Numbered from the stretch's first letter, positions 43,277 through 52,435 are shown. The stretch is 64,000 bases of DNA from Streptomyces chromofuscus (GCF_015160875.1 NZ_CP063374.1:1116001-1180000); one strand, 5' to 3'. The notes: generated from the sequence alone by a model not told the origin. A program made the numbers and translations.

Positions 43277-43291
43277 TTGCAGTTTCGGCAA
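43277..43291. promoter_or_regulatory. Possible XRE-cupin operator
   Basis: TTGC (43277-43280), seven bases, GCAA (43288-43291) in the short divergent spacer. The symmetry is short, so the call rests on position between the regulator and its likely target. Confidence 0.25.
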
Positions 43292-43346
43292 AGATGTTTG
43301 TCAATCCCGCACCAGTGGAGCGACCGTCTCCGTGGAGGTGGTCACC

Positions 43347-44285
43347 ATGACCGAAACGAGCGAGTCGTACGAAGTGGTCGTCATCGGCGGCGGCACGGCG
43401 GGCCTGTCCGCCGCGCTCGTCCTGGGCCGGGCCAGGCGCCGCACCCTGGTCGTCGACGCCGGCGAGCCGCGCAACGCGCCCGCCGCGCACATGCAGGGCT
43501 ATCTGTCCCGGGACGGCATGCCGCCCGCCGAGTTCCTCGCCGTCGGCCGCGCGGAGATCGCGCGGTACGGCGTGGAACTGGTCCGCGACCGGGCGGTGGA
43601 CGTCGGGCGCGGCGCGGACTTCGCGGTGGAGCTGGCGAGTGGCCGGACCGTGCGCGCCCGGCGCCTGGTCGTCACGACCGGCCTGAAGGACGAGCTGCCG
43701 GCGGTGCCCGGAGTCGCGGAGCGGTTCGGCCGTGATGTGCTGCACTGCCCGTACTGCCACGGCTGGGAGGTCCGTGACCAGGCCTTCGGCGTGCTCGCCA
43801 CCAGCCCGGCGAGCGTGCACCAGGCGCTGATCGTCACCCAGTGGTCCGGGGACGTGGCGTTCTTCCTGCACGAGGTCGCCGAGGAGGACCTGTCCGACGA
43901 CGATCTGCGCCGGCTCGCCGCGGCCGGGGTCAAGGTCGTGCCCGGCGCGGTCGCGGGGCTGGTCGTCGAGGGCGACCGGCTCACCGGCGTCCGGCTCGCG
44001 GACGGCACGGTCCACGACCGGGACGTGGTGTTCACCGCGCCCCGCGCCGTCCCGCGGACCGGACTGCTGCAACGGCTGGGCGCCGAGCTGCACGAGACGC
44101 CGTTCGGCGCGTACCCGGTGGTGGACGCGACGGGCCAGACGACCGTGCCCGGCGTGTGGGCCGCCGGCAACGCCGTCGGCTTCGCCGAGCAGGTGGTGAA
44201 CGCGGCGAGCGGCGGCTACCGCGCGGGCGCCACGATCAACGGGGAGCTGCTGATGTCCGATCTCGACGCGGCCGTCCAGGTGTAG
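43347..44285 (+). CDS. Thioredoxin reductase-like NAD(P)/FAD oxidoreductase
   Basis: The 312-residue flavoprotein has the FAD loop VVIGGGTAGLSAALVLGRARR, a VVDAGEPRNAPA strand, the redox-type CPYCHGWEVRDQ motif (CxxC) and the C-terminal TTVPGVWAAGNAV flavin loop. In the usual NADPH-binding position the GxGxxA pattern is weak (GVLATSPASVHQAL), which is typical of the low-Mr thioredoxin-reductase-like group that use other partners. A disulfide or small-molecule oxidoreductase is likely. It starts at ATG 43347 behind GGAGGTGG and is divergent from the XRE-cupin regulator. Confidence 0.88.
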   Translation: MTETSESYEVVVIGGGTAGLSAALVLGRARRRTLVVDAGEPRNAPAAHMQGYLSRDGMPPAEFLAVGRAEIARYGVELVRDRAVDVGRGADFAVELASGRTVRARRLVVTTGLKDELPAVPGVAERFGRDVLHCPYCHGWEVRDQAFGVLATSPASVHQALIVTQWSGDVAFFLHEVAEEDLSDDDLRRLAAAGVKVVPGAVAGLVVEGDRLTGVRLADGTVHDRDVVFTAPRAVPRTGLLQRLGAELHETPFGAYPVVDATGQTTVPGVWAAGNAVGFAEQVVNAASGGYRAGATINGELLMSDLDAAVQV

Positions 44286-44314
44286 GCCCCGCCCGGCCGG
44301 TGCACCATGACTGC

Positions 44315-45853
44315 ATGCTGCTGACCCGGCTCGCCGACGTGTCCCGGGAGGTCGCCGCCACCTCGGCGCGGTCCCGCAAGATCGCCCTGCTCGCCGAGCT
44401 GTTCCGGGACGCGGAGCCGGACGACGTGCCGATCGTCATCCCGTATCTCGCGGGCCGGCTGCCCCAGGGCCGGCTCGGCATCGGCTGGAAGGTGCTCGGC
44501 CGGCAGGTCGACCCGGCCGCCGAGCCGACCCTGGCCGTGCGCGAGGTGGACGCCCGGCTCACGGAGATCGGCGAGGTCACGGGCACCGGCTCGCAGGCCG
44601 AGCGGGCCCGGCTGGTCGGCGAGTTGATGGGCGCGGCCACCGACGGCGAGCAGCGCTTCCTGCTCGGCCTGATCACCGGCGAGGTCCGGCAGGGCGCGCT
44701 CGACGCGATCGCCGTCGAAGGGCTGGCGCAGGCGACCGGGGCGCCCGGCACGGACGTGCGGCGGGCGGTGATGCTGGCGGGGTCGTTGCAGACCGTGGCG
44801 CAGGCGCTGCTCGCCGACGGACCCGAGGCCCTGGACCGCTTCCGCCTCACCGTGGGCCGCCCGGTGCTGCCGATGCTCGCGCACACCGCGTCCTCGGTGA
44901 CCGAGGCGGTCGGCAAGCTCGGTGCCTGCGCGGTGGAGGAGAAGCTGGACGGCATCCGCGTCCAGGTCCACCGGGACGGCGACGACGTGCGCCTCTACAC
45001 CCGCACCCTGGAGGACATCACCGACCGCCTGCCCGAGCTGACCTCGGCCGCGCTCGAGCTGCGCGGGGAGCGGTTCGTGCTGGACGGCGAGGTGATCGCC
45101 TTCGACGAGCGCGGCCGGCCGCGCTCGTTCCAGGAGACCGCCGGCCGGGTCGGCTCCCGGGTGGACGTGGCCACGGCCGCCCGCGAGGTCCCGGTCTCCC
45201 CCGTCTTCTTCGACGCGCTCGCCGTCGACGGCCGTGATCTGCTCGACCTGCCGTTCACCGCGCGGCACGCGGAGCTGGCCCGGCTGGTCCCCGAGCCGAT
45301 GCGGGTACGGCGGACCGTGGTGTCCGGCGCCGGCGACCTGCCCGCCGCCGAGGCCTTCCTCGCCGAGACCCTGGAACGCGGCCACGAGGGCGTCGTGGTC
45401 AAGGCCCTCGACGCCCCCTACAGCGCGGGGCGGCGCGGCGCCGCCTGGCTGAAGGTCAAGCCCGTGCACACCCTCGACCTCGTGGTCCTGGCCGCCGAGT
45501 GGGGCCACGGCCGCCGCACCGGCCGGCTCTCCAACCTCCACCTCGGCGCCCGCACGGCCGACGGCGGCTTCGCGATGCTCGGCAAGACGTTCAAGGGCAT
45601 GACCGACGCGATGCTGGCCTGGCAGACCGAGCGGCTCCAGGAACTGGCCGTCGCGTCACGCGGACACGTGGTGACCGTACGCCCCGAGCTCGTCGTGGAG
45701 ATCGCCTACGACGGGCTGCAGAGGTCCAGCCGCTACCCGGCCGGCGTCACCCTCCGCTTCGCCCGCGTGATCCGCTACCGCGTGGACAAGAGCCCGCAGG
45801 AGGCCGACACCGTCGAGACGGTGCTGGCCGCGCACCCGCAGGTCGCGCCATGA
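44315..45853 (+). CDS. lig: ATP-dependent DNA ligase
   Basis: The 512-residue ligase has an N-terminal DNA-binding domain (about 1-200), the adenylation motif I EEKLDGIRVQ with the AMP-accepting Lys near 212, motif III FVLDGEVIA, motif IV EGVVVKAL, and motif V AAWLKVKP, followed by an OB domain (to RVIRYRVDKSPQEAD). It seals nicks using ATP and belongs to the LigB-like class found in actinobacteria beside the essential NAD ligase. The stop overlaps the ATG of a NUDIX gene. ATG 44315 has only a weak ribosome binding site, 29 bp after the previous stop. Confidence 0.95.
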   Translation: MLLTRLADVSREVAATSARSRKIALLAELFRDAEPDDVPIVIPYLAGRLPQGRLGIGWKVLGRQVDPAAEPTLAVREVDARLTEIGEVTGTGSQAERARLVGELMGAATDGEQRFLLGLITGEVRQGALDAIAVEGLAQATGAPGTDVRRAVMLAGSLQTVAQALLADGPEALDRFRLTVGRPVLPMLAHTASSVTEAVGKLGACAVEEKLDGIRVQVHRDGDDVRLYTRTLEDITDRLPELTSAALELRGERFVLDGEVIAFDERGRPRSFQETAGRVGSRVDVATAAREVPVSPVFFDALAVDGRDLLDLPFTARHAELARLVPEPMRVRRTVVSGAGDLPAAEAFLAETLERGHEGVVVKALDAPYSAGRRGAAWLKVKPVHTLDLVVLAAEWGHGRRTGRLSNLHLGARTADGGFAMLGKTFKGMTDAMLAWQTERLQELAVASRGHVVTVRPELVVEIAYDGLQRSSRYPAGVTLRFARVIRYRVDKSPQEADTVETVLAAHPQVAP

Positions 45854-46317
45854 GCCGGGGCGGGTACAGCGCGGGCCTGCTCCTCTTCCGCCGCGCCGAC
45901 GGCGGCCTGGAGGTGCTGCTCGGCCACATGGGCGGACCGTTCTTCGCCCGGCGGGACGCGGGCGCGTGGACCGTGCCGAAGGGCGAGTACGACCCCGAGG
46001 AGCCGGCCTGGGAGGCGGCGCGCCGGGAGTTCCAGGAGGAGCTGGGGCTGCCGCCGCCGGACGGCGAGGCGGTGCCGCTGGGGGAGGTCCGGCAGGCGGG
46101 CGGCAAGATCGTCACGGTGTGGGCGGTGGAGGCCGACCTCGACCCGGGCTCCGTCGACCCCGGCACCTTCACGATGGAGTGGCCGCCGAGGTCGGGACGC
46201 ACCCAGGAGTTCCCCGAGCTGGACCGCGTCGCCTGGTTCGGCCTGGAGCGGGCCCGAGAGGTGATCGTCACGGCGCAGACGGCGTTTCTCGACCGGCTGG
46301 CGGAGCACTCGGCCTGA
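45850..46317 (+). CDS. NUDIX hydrolase coupled to DNA ligase
   Basis: The 155-residue protein contains an intact Nudix box, GEYDPEEPAWEAARREFQEE then LGL, preceded by WTVPKG. The Arg-Glu-x2-Glu-Glu metal site is complete. Family members with this AP4A-hydrolase-like N-terminus (SAGLLLFRR, LLGHMGGPFFARRDAGAWTVPKGE) cleave dinucleoside polyphosphates or oxidised nucleotides. The gene begins inside the ligase stop (ATGA), so it may remove adenylylated by-products of ligase or damaged nucleotides; that link is inferred from coupling. Confidence 0.92.
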   Translation: MSRGGYSAGLLLFRRADGGLEVLLGHMGGPFFARRDAGAWTVPKGEYDPEEPAWEAARREFQEELGLPPPDGEAVPLGEVRQAGGKIVTVWAVEADLDPGSVDPGTFTMEWPPRSGRTQEFPELDRVAWFGLERAREVIVTAQTAFLDRLAEHSA

Positions 46318-46393
46318 CGACGGGCCTGCCGCGTTGCGGCCCCCACCGCCGCGCGGGAAGGTCGAAGCACGGTCGTTCCCGAGGAGGTCAGTC

Positions 46394-47779
46394 ATGCCCA
46401 TCGCAACGGTGAACCCGGCGAACGGCGAGACGATCAAAACGTACGAGGCCATGGGCACCGAGGAGATCGAGCGCCGGCTCCAGCTCGCCGAGGCCACGTT
46501 CCGCACGTACCGGGAGAGCGGCTTCGCCGATCGAGCGCGGCTGCTGAACCGGGCGGCGGACCTCCTGGACGAGGACCGGCAGGACATCGCCCGCGTGCTC
46601 ACCACCGAGATGGGCAAGCCGGTCACCCAGGCCCGCGCGGAGGCCGCGAAGTGCGCCAAGGCGATGCGCTGGTACGCGGAGAACGCCGAGCGCCTGCTCG
46701 CCGACGAGCAGCCGGCCGACTCCGACGTCAAGGACTCCGGCGCCTCGTGGGTCCGCGTCCGCTACCGGCCGCTCGGCCCGGTGCTCGCGGTGATGCCGTG
46801 GAACTTCCCGCTGTGGCAGGTGATCCGCTTCGCCGCGCCCGCGCTGATGGCGGGCAACGTCGGTCTCCTCAAGCACGCCTCGAACGTGCCCCAGACGGCT
46901 CTCTACCTGGAGGACCTGTTCCACCGGGCGGGCTTCGCCGAGGGCTGCTTCCAGACCCTCCTCATCGGCTCCGCGACGGTGGACGAGATCCTGCGCGACG
47001 AGCGTGTCAAGGCGGCGACGCTGACCGGCAGCGAGCCCGCCGGGCGCGCGGTGGCGTCCACGGCCGGGGAGATGGTCAAGAAGACGGTGCTGGAACTGGG
47101 CGGCAGCGACCCGTTCATCGTGATGCCGTCGGCGGACGTCGAACAGGCGGCGCGCGTCGCGGTGACGGCGCGGGTGCAGAACAACGGGCAGTCGTGCATC
47201 GCCGCCAAGCGGTTCATCGTGCACACCGACGTGTACGACGCCTTCGCCGAGCGGTTCACCGAGGGCATGAAGGCGCTGAAGCTCGGCGACCCGATGGCGG
47301 AGGAGACGGAGGTCGGGCCGCTGGCCAGCGAGCGGGGCCGGGCCGATCTGGAGGAACTGGTGGACGACGCCACGCGCACCGGCGCGACGGTGCTGTGCGG
47401 CGGCCGGCGGCCGGCGGGGGACGGCTGGTACTACCCGCCGACGGTCCTCACCGGGATCACCCGCGAGATGCGCATCCACCGCGAGGAGGCGTTCGGGCCG
47501 GTCGCCACGCTGTACCGGGCGGGTGACCTGGACGAGGCGGTGCTCATCGCCAACGACTCGCTGTTCGGGCTGAGTTCAAACGTCTGGACGCGCGAGGAGG
47601 CGGACGTCGACCGGTTCGTGCGGGACCTGGAGGCGGGCGGGGTGTACGTCAACGGGATGACGGCCTCCCACCCCGCGTTCCCGTTCGGCGGTGTGAAGCG
47701 GTCCGGGTACGGGCGTGAGCTGTCCGGGCACGGAATCCGCGAGTTCTGCAACATCACGACCGTATGGCACGGAGCGTGA
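46394..47779 (+). CDS. gabD: Succinate-semialdehyde dehydrogenase-type aldehyde dehydrogenase
   Basis: The 461-residue ALDH has MPWNFPLWQVIRFAAPALMAGN, the catalytic Glu in LELGGSDPF and Cys in NNGQSCIAAKRF, and the C-terminal FPFGGVKRSGYGRELSGHGIREF. The sequence type (RYRPLGPVLAVMPWNFP, GGSDPFIVM) is that of NAD(P)-dependent succinate-semialdehyde dehydrogenases of actinobacteria. It oxidises succinate semialdehyde to succinate in GABA use, though other aldehydes are possible. ATG 46394 follows GAGGAGG. It appears monocistronic. Confidence 0.88.
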   Translation: MPIATVNPANGETIKTYEAMGTEEIERRLQLAEATFRTYRESGFADRARLLNRAADLLDEDRQDIARVLTTEMGKPVTQARAEAAKCAKAMRWYAENAERLLADEQPADSDVKDSGASWVRVRYRPLGPVLAVMPWNFPLWQVIRFAAPALMAGNVGLLKHASNVPQTALYLEDLFHRAGFAEGCFQTLLIGSATVDEILRDERVKAATLTGSEPAGRAVASTAGEMVKKTVLELGGSDPFIVMPSADVEQAARVAVTARVQNNGQSCIAAKRFIVHTDVYDAFAERFTEGMKALKLGDPMAEETEVGPLASERGRADLEELVDDATRTGATVLCGGRRPAGDGWYYPPTVLTGITREMRIHREEAFGPVATLYRAGDLDEAVLIANDSLFGLSSNVWTREEADVDRFVRDLEAGGVYVNGMTASHPAFPFGGVKRSGYGRELSGHGIREFCNITTVWHGA

Positions 47780-47791
47780 GGCTTCCGGGGC

Positions 47792-47797
47792 TACGAT
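47792..47797 (+). promoter_or_regulatory. -10 element of a leaderless transcript
   Basis: TACGAT ends seven bases before the GTG at 47805, so transcription should begin at the start codon. No ribosome binding site is present and no clear -35 was found. Confidence 0.5.
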
Positions 47798-47804
47798 CCC
47801 CTTT

Positions 47805-48041
47805 GTGAACCGCGAAGTGACTCTGCCTCTGATCGTCGACGACCGCGGTACCTTGCAGGTGGCCGCGGCCGACGTGAGCAAGCTGCTCCGCACCGTGGGC
47901 GGCAGGTGGCTGCGTCTCGTCGAGGCCGGGCAGGACGGGCTCGACGAGGACACGGTGGCCGCGCTGACCATCGAGCTGGCGAAGCTGGCCGACCGGATCG
48001 ACGTGGCGTGCATCGCGCACAGCAGCGGAGCCGGTTCGTAA
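47805..48041 (+). CDS. Small conserved-looking hypothetical protein
   Basis: The 78-residue acidic protein, VNREVTLPLIVDDRGTLQVA onward, has an N-terminal beta segment, then helices (ADVSKLLRTVGGRWLRLVEAG, VAALTIELAKLADRIDVACI). No domain is recognised. GTG 47805 is chosen because a -10 box (TACGAT) ends seven bases upstream, typical of a leaderless mRNA; in-frame upstream codons overlap the ALDH gene. It precedes rppA by 186 bp, but nothing shows that it belongs to that operon. Function unknown. Confidence 0.7.
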   Translation: MNREVTLPLIVDDRGTLQVAAADVSKLLRTVGGRWLRLVEAGQDGLDEDTVAALTIELAKLADRIDVACIAHSSGAGS

Positions 48042-48227
48042 CCCCGCTTGCACCGCCTCTGACCTGCGCGTTGTGTGCCGGGGCGACAATGCGGCGTCGC
48101 CTGTACGGAGTAACCCGGCGAGAGATCGTGCCGCTCCCGGGTGATCGTGGGTTTACACCTTCTCAGAGGTGAACCACCTTCTGACCGGGGCCAAGAGCCT
48201 TCCGGACGGCGAAAGCAGGCACGGTTC

Positions 48228-49286
48228 ATGGCGACTTTGTGCAGACCCTCGGTGTCCGTTCCAGAACACGTGATCACGATGGAAGAGACGCTGGAGCTGG
48301 CACGCTCCCGCCACGCGGACCATCCCCAACTCCCGCTGGCTCTCCGACTGATCGAGAACACCGGCGTGCGTACCCGGCACATCGTGCAGCCCATTGAGGA
48401 GACCCTCAAGCACCCCGGCTTCGAGACGCGCAACAAGATCTACGAGGCCGAGGCCAAGGCCCGCGTCCCGGCGGTCGTGCAGCGGGCGCTCGACGACGCG
48501 GAGCTGCTCACCAGCGACATCGACGTGATCATCTACGTGTCGTGCACGGGCTTCATGATGCCCTCGCTCACGGCCTGGCTGATCAACGAGATGGACTTCT
48601 CCAGCAACACCCGTCAGATACCCATAGCCCAGCTGGGCTGTGCGGCCGGTGGCGCGGCGATCAACCGCGCGCACGACTTCTGCATGGCCTACCCCGAGGG
48701 CAACGTGCTGATCGTGGCCTGCGAGTTCTGCTCGCTGTGCTACCAGCCCACCGACATCGGCGTCGGATCCCTGCTGTCCAACGGACTGTTCGGCGACGGG
48801 ATCGCCGCCGCCGTGGTCCGCGGCCGGGGCGGCACCGGCGTCAAGCTGGAGCGCAACGGGTCGTACCTGATCCCCAAGACCGAGGACTGGATCTCGTACG
48901 ACGTCCGGGCCACGGGCTTCCACTTCCTGCTGGACAAGCGGGTGCCCGGCACCATGGAGCCGCTCGCGCCGGCACTGCACGAGCTGGCCGGCGCCCACGG
49001 CTGGGACGCCTCCGACCTGGACTTCTACATCATCCACGCCGGCGGGCCGCGCATCCTCGACGACCTCAGCAAGTTCCTCCAGGTCGAGCCGCACGCCTTC
49101 CGGTTCAGCCGGGCCACCCTCACCGAGTACGGCAACATCGCCAGCGCCGTCGTCCTGGACGCGCTGCGCAGGATGTTCGACGACGGCGGCGCCGAGCACC
49201 GGGCGCGCGGGCTGCTCGCCGGGTTCGGACCCGGCATCACCGCGGAGATGTCCGTGGGCCGCTGGCAGATCGACGACAAGGCCTGA
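48228..49286 (+). CDS. rppA: 1,3,6,8-tetrahydroxynaphthalene synthase (type III PKS)
   Basis: The 352-residue chalcone-synthase-fold enzyme condenses five malonyl-CoA into 1,3,6,8-tetrahydroxynaphthalene. The Cys-His-Asn triad is at the numbers known for RppA: Cys138 (QLGCAAGG), His270 (FYIIHAGGPRI) and Asn303 (YGNIASA). The unusual Cys106 (YVSCTGF) of bacterial THN synthases is also present. It starts a three-gene operon with a P450 one base later and a cupin oxygenase, the arrangement known to make flaviolin and biflaviolin pigments. ATG 48228 has only a modest ribosome binding site. Confidence 0.97.
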   Translation: MATLCRPSVSVPEHVITMEETLELARSRHADHPQLPLALRLIENTGVRTRHIVQPIEETLKHPGFETRNKIYEAEAKARVPAVVQRALDDAELLTSDIDVIIYVSCTGFMMPSLTAWLINEMDFSSNTRQIPIAQLGCAAGGAAINRAHDFCMAYPEGNVLIVACEFCSLCYQPTDIGVGSLLSNGLFGDGIAAAVVRGRGGTGVKLERNGSYLIPKTEDWISYDVRATGFHFLLDKRVPGTMEPLAPALHELAGAHGWDASDLDFYIIHAGGPRILDDLSKFLQVEPHAFRFSRATLTEYGNIASAVVLDALRRMFDDGGAEHRARGLLAGFGPGITAEMSVGRWQIDDKA

Positions 49287-49287
49287 C

Positions 49288-50553
49288 ATGGCCGAGGAGA
49301 CGATCACCGAGACCGTGCCGCCGCCCGTCCGGCGCGGCACGGGCGAGGCCACGCCGGGGGCGGCGCCGCCGCCCGTCCGGCCGTGGCCGGCGCCGGACCT
49401 GAACGGAGTGGACTTCGATCCGGTGCTGCGCGAACTGATGGACGAGGAGCCGGTCACCCGGATCAGGCTGCCGAACGGTGAGGGCTGGGCCTGGCTGGTC
49501 ACCCGCCACGACGACGTGCGGACGGTGGCCAACGACCCCCGGTTCGGCCGCGCGACGGTCATGGACCGGCCGGTCACCCGGCTCGCTCCGCACTTCGTCC
49601 CGGCCCGTGGCGCGGTCGGCCTCCTGGACCCGCCGGACCACACCCGGCTGCCCCGCACGGTGGCCTCCGCCTTCACGGCGCGGGGCGTGGAGCGGGTGCG
49701 GGAGAAGTCCCGGCGGATGCTCGACGAGCTGGTGAACGAGCTGCTCCAGGACGGCCCGCCCGCCGACCTCACGGCGGCCGTGCTCGGCCCGTTCCCGACC
49801 GCGGTGATCTGCGAGCTGATGGGCGTCCCGGTCGCCGACCGGCACAGCATGCACGTCTGGACGCAGCTGATCCTGTCCTCCTCGCACGGGGCGGACGTCA
49901 GCGAGCGGGCCAAGAAGGACATGGGCGCCTGCTTCCGCGATCTCGTCGGCCGCAAGGAGGACGGCACGGGCGAGGACGTGACCTCCCTGCTCGGCGCCGC
50001 CGTGGGCCGGGGTGAGATCACCCTGGAGGAGGCCGTGGGCCTCGCCGTGCTGATCCAGATCGGCGGCGAGGCGGTCACCCACAACAGCGGGCAGATGTTC
50101 TACGTCCTGCTCACCCGGCCCGGCCTCGCCGAGCAGCTGCGCGCCGAGCCGGCCCTGCGCCCCGGGGCCATCGACGAGCTGCTGCGGTGGATCCCGCACC
50201 GCAACGCCGTCGGCCTGACCAGGATCGCCCGGGAGGACGTGGAGATCGGGGACCGGCGGATCCGCGCGGGCGACGCGGTCTACGTGTCGTACCTCGCGGC
50301 CAACCGGGACCCGGGCGTCTTTCCCGACCCGGACACGATCGACTTCTCCCGCAGCCCCAACCCGCATGTGGCGTTCGGTTTCGGACCCCACTACTGCCTG
50401 GGCGGGATGCTGGCGAAGCTGGAGTCCGAGCTGCTGCTCGACGCCCTGCTCGACCGGGTGCCGGGGCTCAGACTGGCGGTGGCGCCGGAGGAAGTTCCGT
50501 TCCGTGAGGGCGCGTTGATCCGCGGGCCCGCGGCGCTGCCCGTGACCTGGTGA
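49288..50553 (+). CDS. Cytochrome P450, CYP158A2-like biflaviolin synthase
   Basis: The 421-residue P450 has the ExxR motif (Glu297-Arg300) and heme-ligand Cys370 in FGFGPHYCLGG. The I-helix reads IGGEAV: the usual Thr is Ala262, the substitution known in CYP158A2 (Ala245), which couples two or three flaviolin molecules oxidatively. Residue numbers are shifted by +17 from the published enzyme as I recall it, due to an N-terminal insertion PPPVRRGTGEATPGA arising from a direct repeat. It begins one base after the rppA stop. Product: red-brown biflaviolins/triflaviolins. Confidence 0.93.
   Translation: MAEETITETVPPPVRRGTGEATPGAAPPPVRPWPAPDLNGVDFDPVLRELMDEEPVTRIRLPNGEGWAWLVTRHDDVRTVANDPRFGRATVMDRPVTRLAPHFVPARGAVGLLDPPDHTRLPRTVASAFTARGVERVREKSRRMLDELVNELLQDGPPADLTAAVLGPFPTAVICELMGVPVADRHSMHVWTQLILSSSHGADVSERAKKDMGACFRDLVGRKEDGTGEDVTSLLGAAVGRGEITLEEAVGLAVLIQIGGEAVTHNSGQMFYVLLTRPGLAEQLRAEPALRPGAIDELLRWIPHRNAVGLTRIAREDVEIGDRRIRAGDAVYVSYLAANRDPGVFPDPDTIDFSRSPNPHVAFGFGPHYCLGGMLAKLESELLLDALLDRVPGLRLAVAPEEVPFREGALIRGPAALPVTW
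49317..49381 (+). repeat. 17-bp direct repeat causing an N-terminal insertion in the P450
   Basis: GCCGCCGCCCGTCCGGC occurs at 49317-49333 and again at 49365-49381, 48 bp (16 codons) apart and in frame, so PPPVR appears twice in the protein. This looks like an in-frame tandem duplication whose middle has diverged. Confidence 0.75.
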
Positions 50554-50564
50554 GGTGAGCCGAG

Positions 50565-51086
50565 GTGACCGCGACCGAGGGACTGCTGGTGCCGCCGGGC
50601 CACGGCCGGGTCGTCGAGACGCCGGCGCAGCACGTCACGTTCAAGGTGACCGGCACGCATTCACGGACGGCGTCCACGTTCGAGGTGCTCGTCCCCCCGG
50701 GCTTCGACGTCGGCGCCCATGTGCACACCCGCAGCGAGGAGTTGTTCTACGTGCTCGAAGGCGAGCTGGACGTCCTCGCCTTCGAGCCCCGCGTCCGCAC
50801 TCCCGACAACTGGCGGACGTGGGAGTCCTCTTCGGGCAGGCGGGTGGTCCGGGCGACACCGGGCACGGTGATCGTCGTACCGCCCGGCTGCCCGCACGCG
50901 TTCGCCAATCCGACGGAGACGCCCGCGAAGATGTTCTTCCAGGCGTCCCCGCCCCCCGACCACGAGCAGTACTTCGAGGAACTGCTGGAGATCCTCCGCG
51001 ACGGGGGCCCACCGGATCAGGAGGCGATCGAGAAACTGCGGGCTCGCTACGACATCGAGCAGCTCACACCCCTGAAGCACCGGTGA
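50565..51086 (+). CDS. Cupin quinone-forming monooxygenase (flaviolin-type)
   Basis: The 173-residue single-domain cupin has motif 1 HVHTRSEELFYVLEGELDV (His52, His54, Glu58) and motif 2 PPGCPHAFAN (His111), a complete metal-binding set. Homologues next to rppA and CYP158A2 (the MomA family) oxidise tetrahydroxynaphthalene to the quinone flaviolin, the substrate of the P450. It follows the P450 stop by 11 bp, with GAGGTGAG ahead of GTG 50565. Function is assigned from this conserved gene trio; the metal is not predictable. Confidence 0.88.
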   Translation: MTATEGLLVPPGHGRVVETPAQHVTFKVTGTHSRTASTFEVLVPPGFDVGAHVHTRSEELFYVLEGELDVLAFEPRVRTPDNWRTWESSSGRRVVRATPGTVIVVPPGCPHAFANPTETPAKMFFQASPPPDHEQYFEELLEILRDGGPPDQEAIEKLRARYDIEQLTPLKHR

Positions 51087-51146
51087 GCGCGCCTCCTCGC
51101 AGGCGCGTGAGCCCGAGCGGGCATCCCCTCGCCGAGGGGGCGTCCC

Positions 51147-52409
51147 TCACCGAATGGGCATCCCCGAGACCGTACGGGCGATCACCAGCCGCTGGATCTC
51201 ACTGGTCCCCTCGAAGATCGTGTAGATCGCGGCGTCCCGGTGCATCCGCTCCACGGGGTACTCACGGGTGTAGCCGTTGCCGCCCAGGATCTGGATGGCC
51301 TGGGCGGTGACCTTCTTGGCCGTCTCGCTGGCGAACAGCTTGGACATGGAGCCCTCGGCCGCCGTGAACGGCTTCCCGTTGATCGCCATCCAGGACGCCC
51401 GCCACACCAGCAGCCGCGCCGCGTCGATGGACGTCCGCATGTCCGCGAGCTGGAACGCGACCCCCTGGTTGTCGATGATCGGCCGGCCGAACTGCTCACG
51501 GGTCGTCGCGTACTCCAGCGCCACTTCGTACGCGGCCCGGGCGGTGCCCACCGCCATCGCGCCGACGGCGGGGCGGGACGCCTCGAACGTGGCCATCGCC
51601 GCGTTCTTCACCCTCCCCCACTCTCGGCTTCGCTCGAGCGGGGGGACCCCCGTCCCACCCGACCTCGCCTTCTCGCGGGCGCGTGCCAGCCGCTCGTCCA
51701 GCTTCTCCTTGCCGCCGAGCAGGCAGGAGCCGGGGACGCGGACGTCGTCGAGGACGACCTCGGCGGTATGGGAGGCGCGAATGCCGTGCTTCCTGAACTT
51801 CTGCCCCTGGGACAGCCCCGGCGAGTTCGGCGGGACGATGAAGGAGGCGTGGCCCTTGGAGCCCAGATCCGGGTCGACGACCGCGACGACGACGTGGACG
51901 TTGGCGATGCCGCCATTGGTCGCCCAGGTCTTGGTGCCGTTGATCACCCACTCGTCCTTGGCCTCGTCGTAGACCGCGCGCGTGCGCAAGGACGCCACGT
52001 CGGAGCCGGCGTCGGGCTCGGAGGAGCAGAAGGCGGCCACCTTGACATCGTTGGCATCGCCGTACATCTGGGGGAGCCAGGTGCCGATCTGCTCCTCGGT
52101 GCCGTTGGCGAGCACACCCACGGCCGCCAGTCCGGTGCCGACGATCGACAGGGCGATGCCGGCGTCGCCCCAGAACAGCTCCTCCATGGCCATCGGGATG
52201 CCGAGGCCGGTGGGGTCGAAGTACTGCTGGGCGTAGAAGTCGAGGGAGTAGATGCCGACCTTGGCGGCCTCCTGGATGACCGGCCAGGGAGTCTCCTCAC
52301 GCTCGTCCCATTCGGCGGCCGCGGGGCGGATGACGTCGGCGGCGAAGCCGTGCAGCCAGTCCCTGACCTCCTTCTGTTCGTCGTTGAGCTCCATGGTGAA
52401 CTCGGCCAT
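51147..52409 (-). CDS. Acyl-CoA dehydrogenase with repeat-derived insertion
   Basis: The 420-residue enzyme has [41 protein letters not shown], the FAD/catalytic end [23 protein letters not shown] with the catalytic Glu of FEGT, and [16 protein letters not shown]. It is an FAD-linked acyl-CoA dehydrogenase of the MCAD/GCD type. Residues 252-267 ([15 protein letters not shown] region) are encoded by a short palindromic repeat inserted in frame between two surface helices, so the enzyme is 15-20 residues longer than usual. Divergent from the TetR gene, whose product probably represses it. ATG 52409 follows GGAGGGG. Confidence 0.9.
   Translation of the reverse strand: MAEFTMELNDEQKEVRDWLHGFAADVIRPAAAEWDEREETPWPVIQEAAKVGIYSLDFYAQQYFDPTGLGIPMAMEELFWGDAGIALSIVGTGLAAVGVLANGTEEQIGTWLPQMYGDANDVKVAAFCSSEPDAGSDVASLRTRAVYDEAKDEWVINGTKTWATNGGIANVHVVVAVVDPDLGSKGHASFIVPPNSPGLSQGQKFRKHGIRASHTAEVVLDDVRVPGSCLLGGKEKLDERLARAREKARSGGTGVPPLERSREWGRVKNAAMATFEASRPAVGAMAVGTARAAYEVALEYATTREQFGRPIIDNQGVAFQLADMRTSIDAARLLVWRASWMAINGKPFTAAEGSMSKLFASETAKKVTAQAIQILGGNGYTREYPVERMHRDAAIYTIFEGTSEIQRLVIARTVSGMPIR
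51611..51656. repeat. Interspersed palindromic element, copy 1 (inside a CDS)
   Basis: The segment contains CCCCCACTC (51616-51624) and GAGCGGGGG (51636-51644), a stem with one mismatch around TCGGCTTCGCT, then GACCCCCG. It resembles a short element I recall as frequent in Streptomyces genomes. A diverged, inverted copy is at 62900-62940. It is in frame in the acyl-CoA dehydrogenase gene. Confidence 0.75.
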
Positions 52410-52435
52410 GTCCCCTCCAGCGGCGCACCAAGCAT

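Noticed and set aside
48048..48088. Promoter for rppA
   Set aside because: TTGCAC and CTGACC resemble -35 boxes, but the paired -10 hexamers (TTGTGT, GACAAT) are poor.
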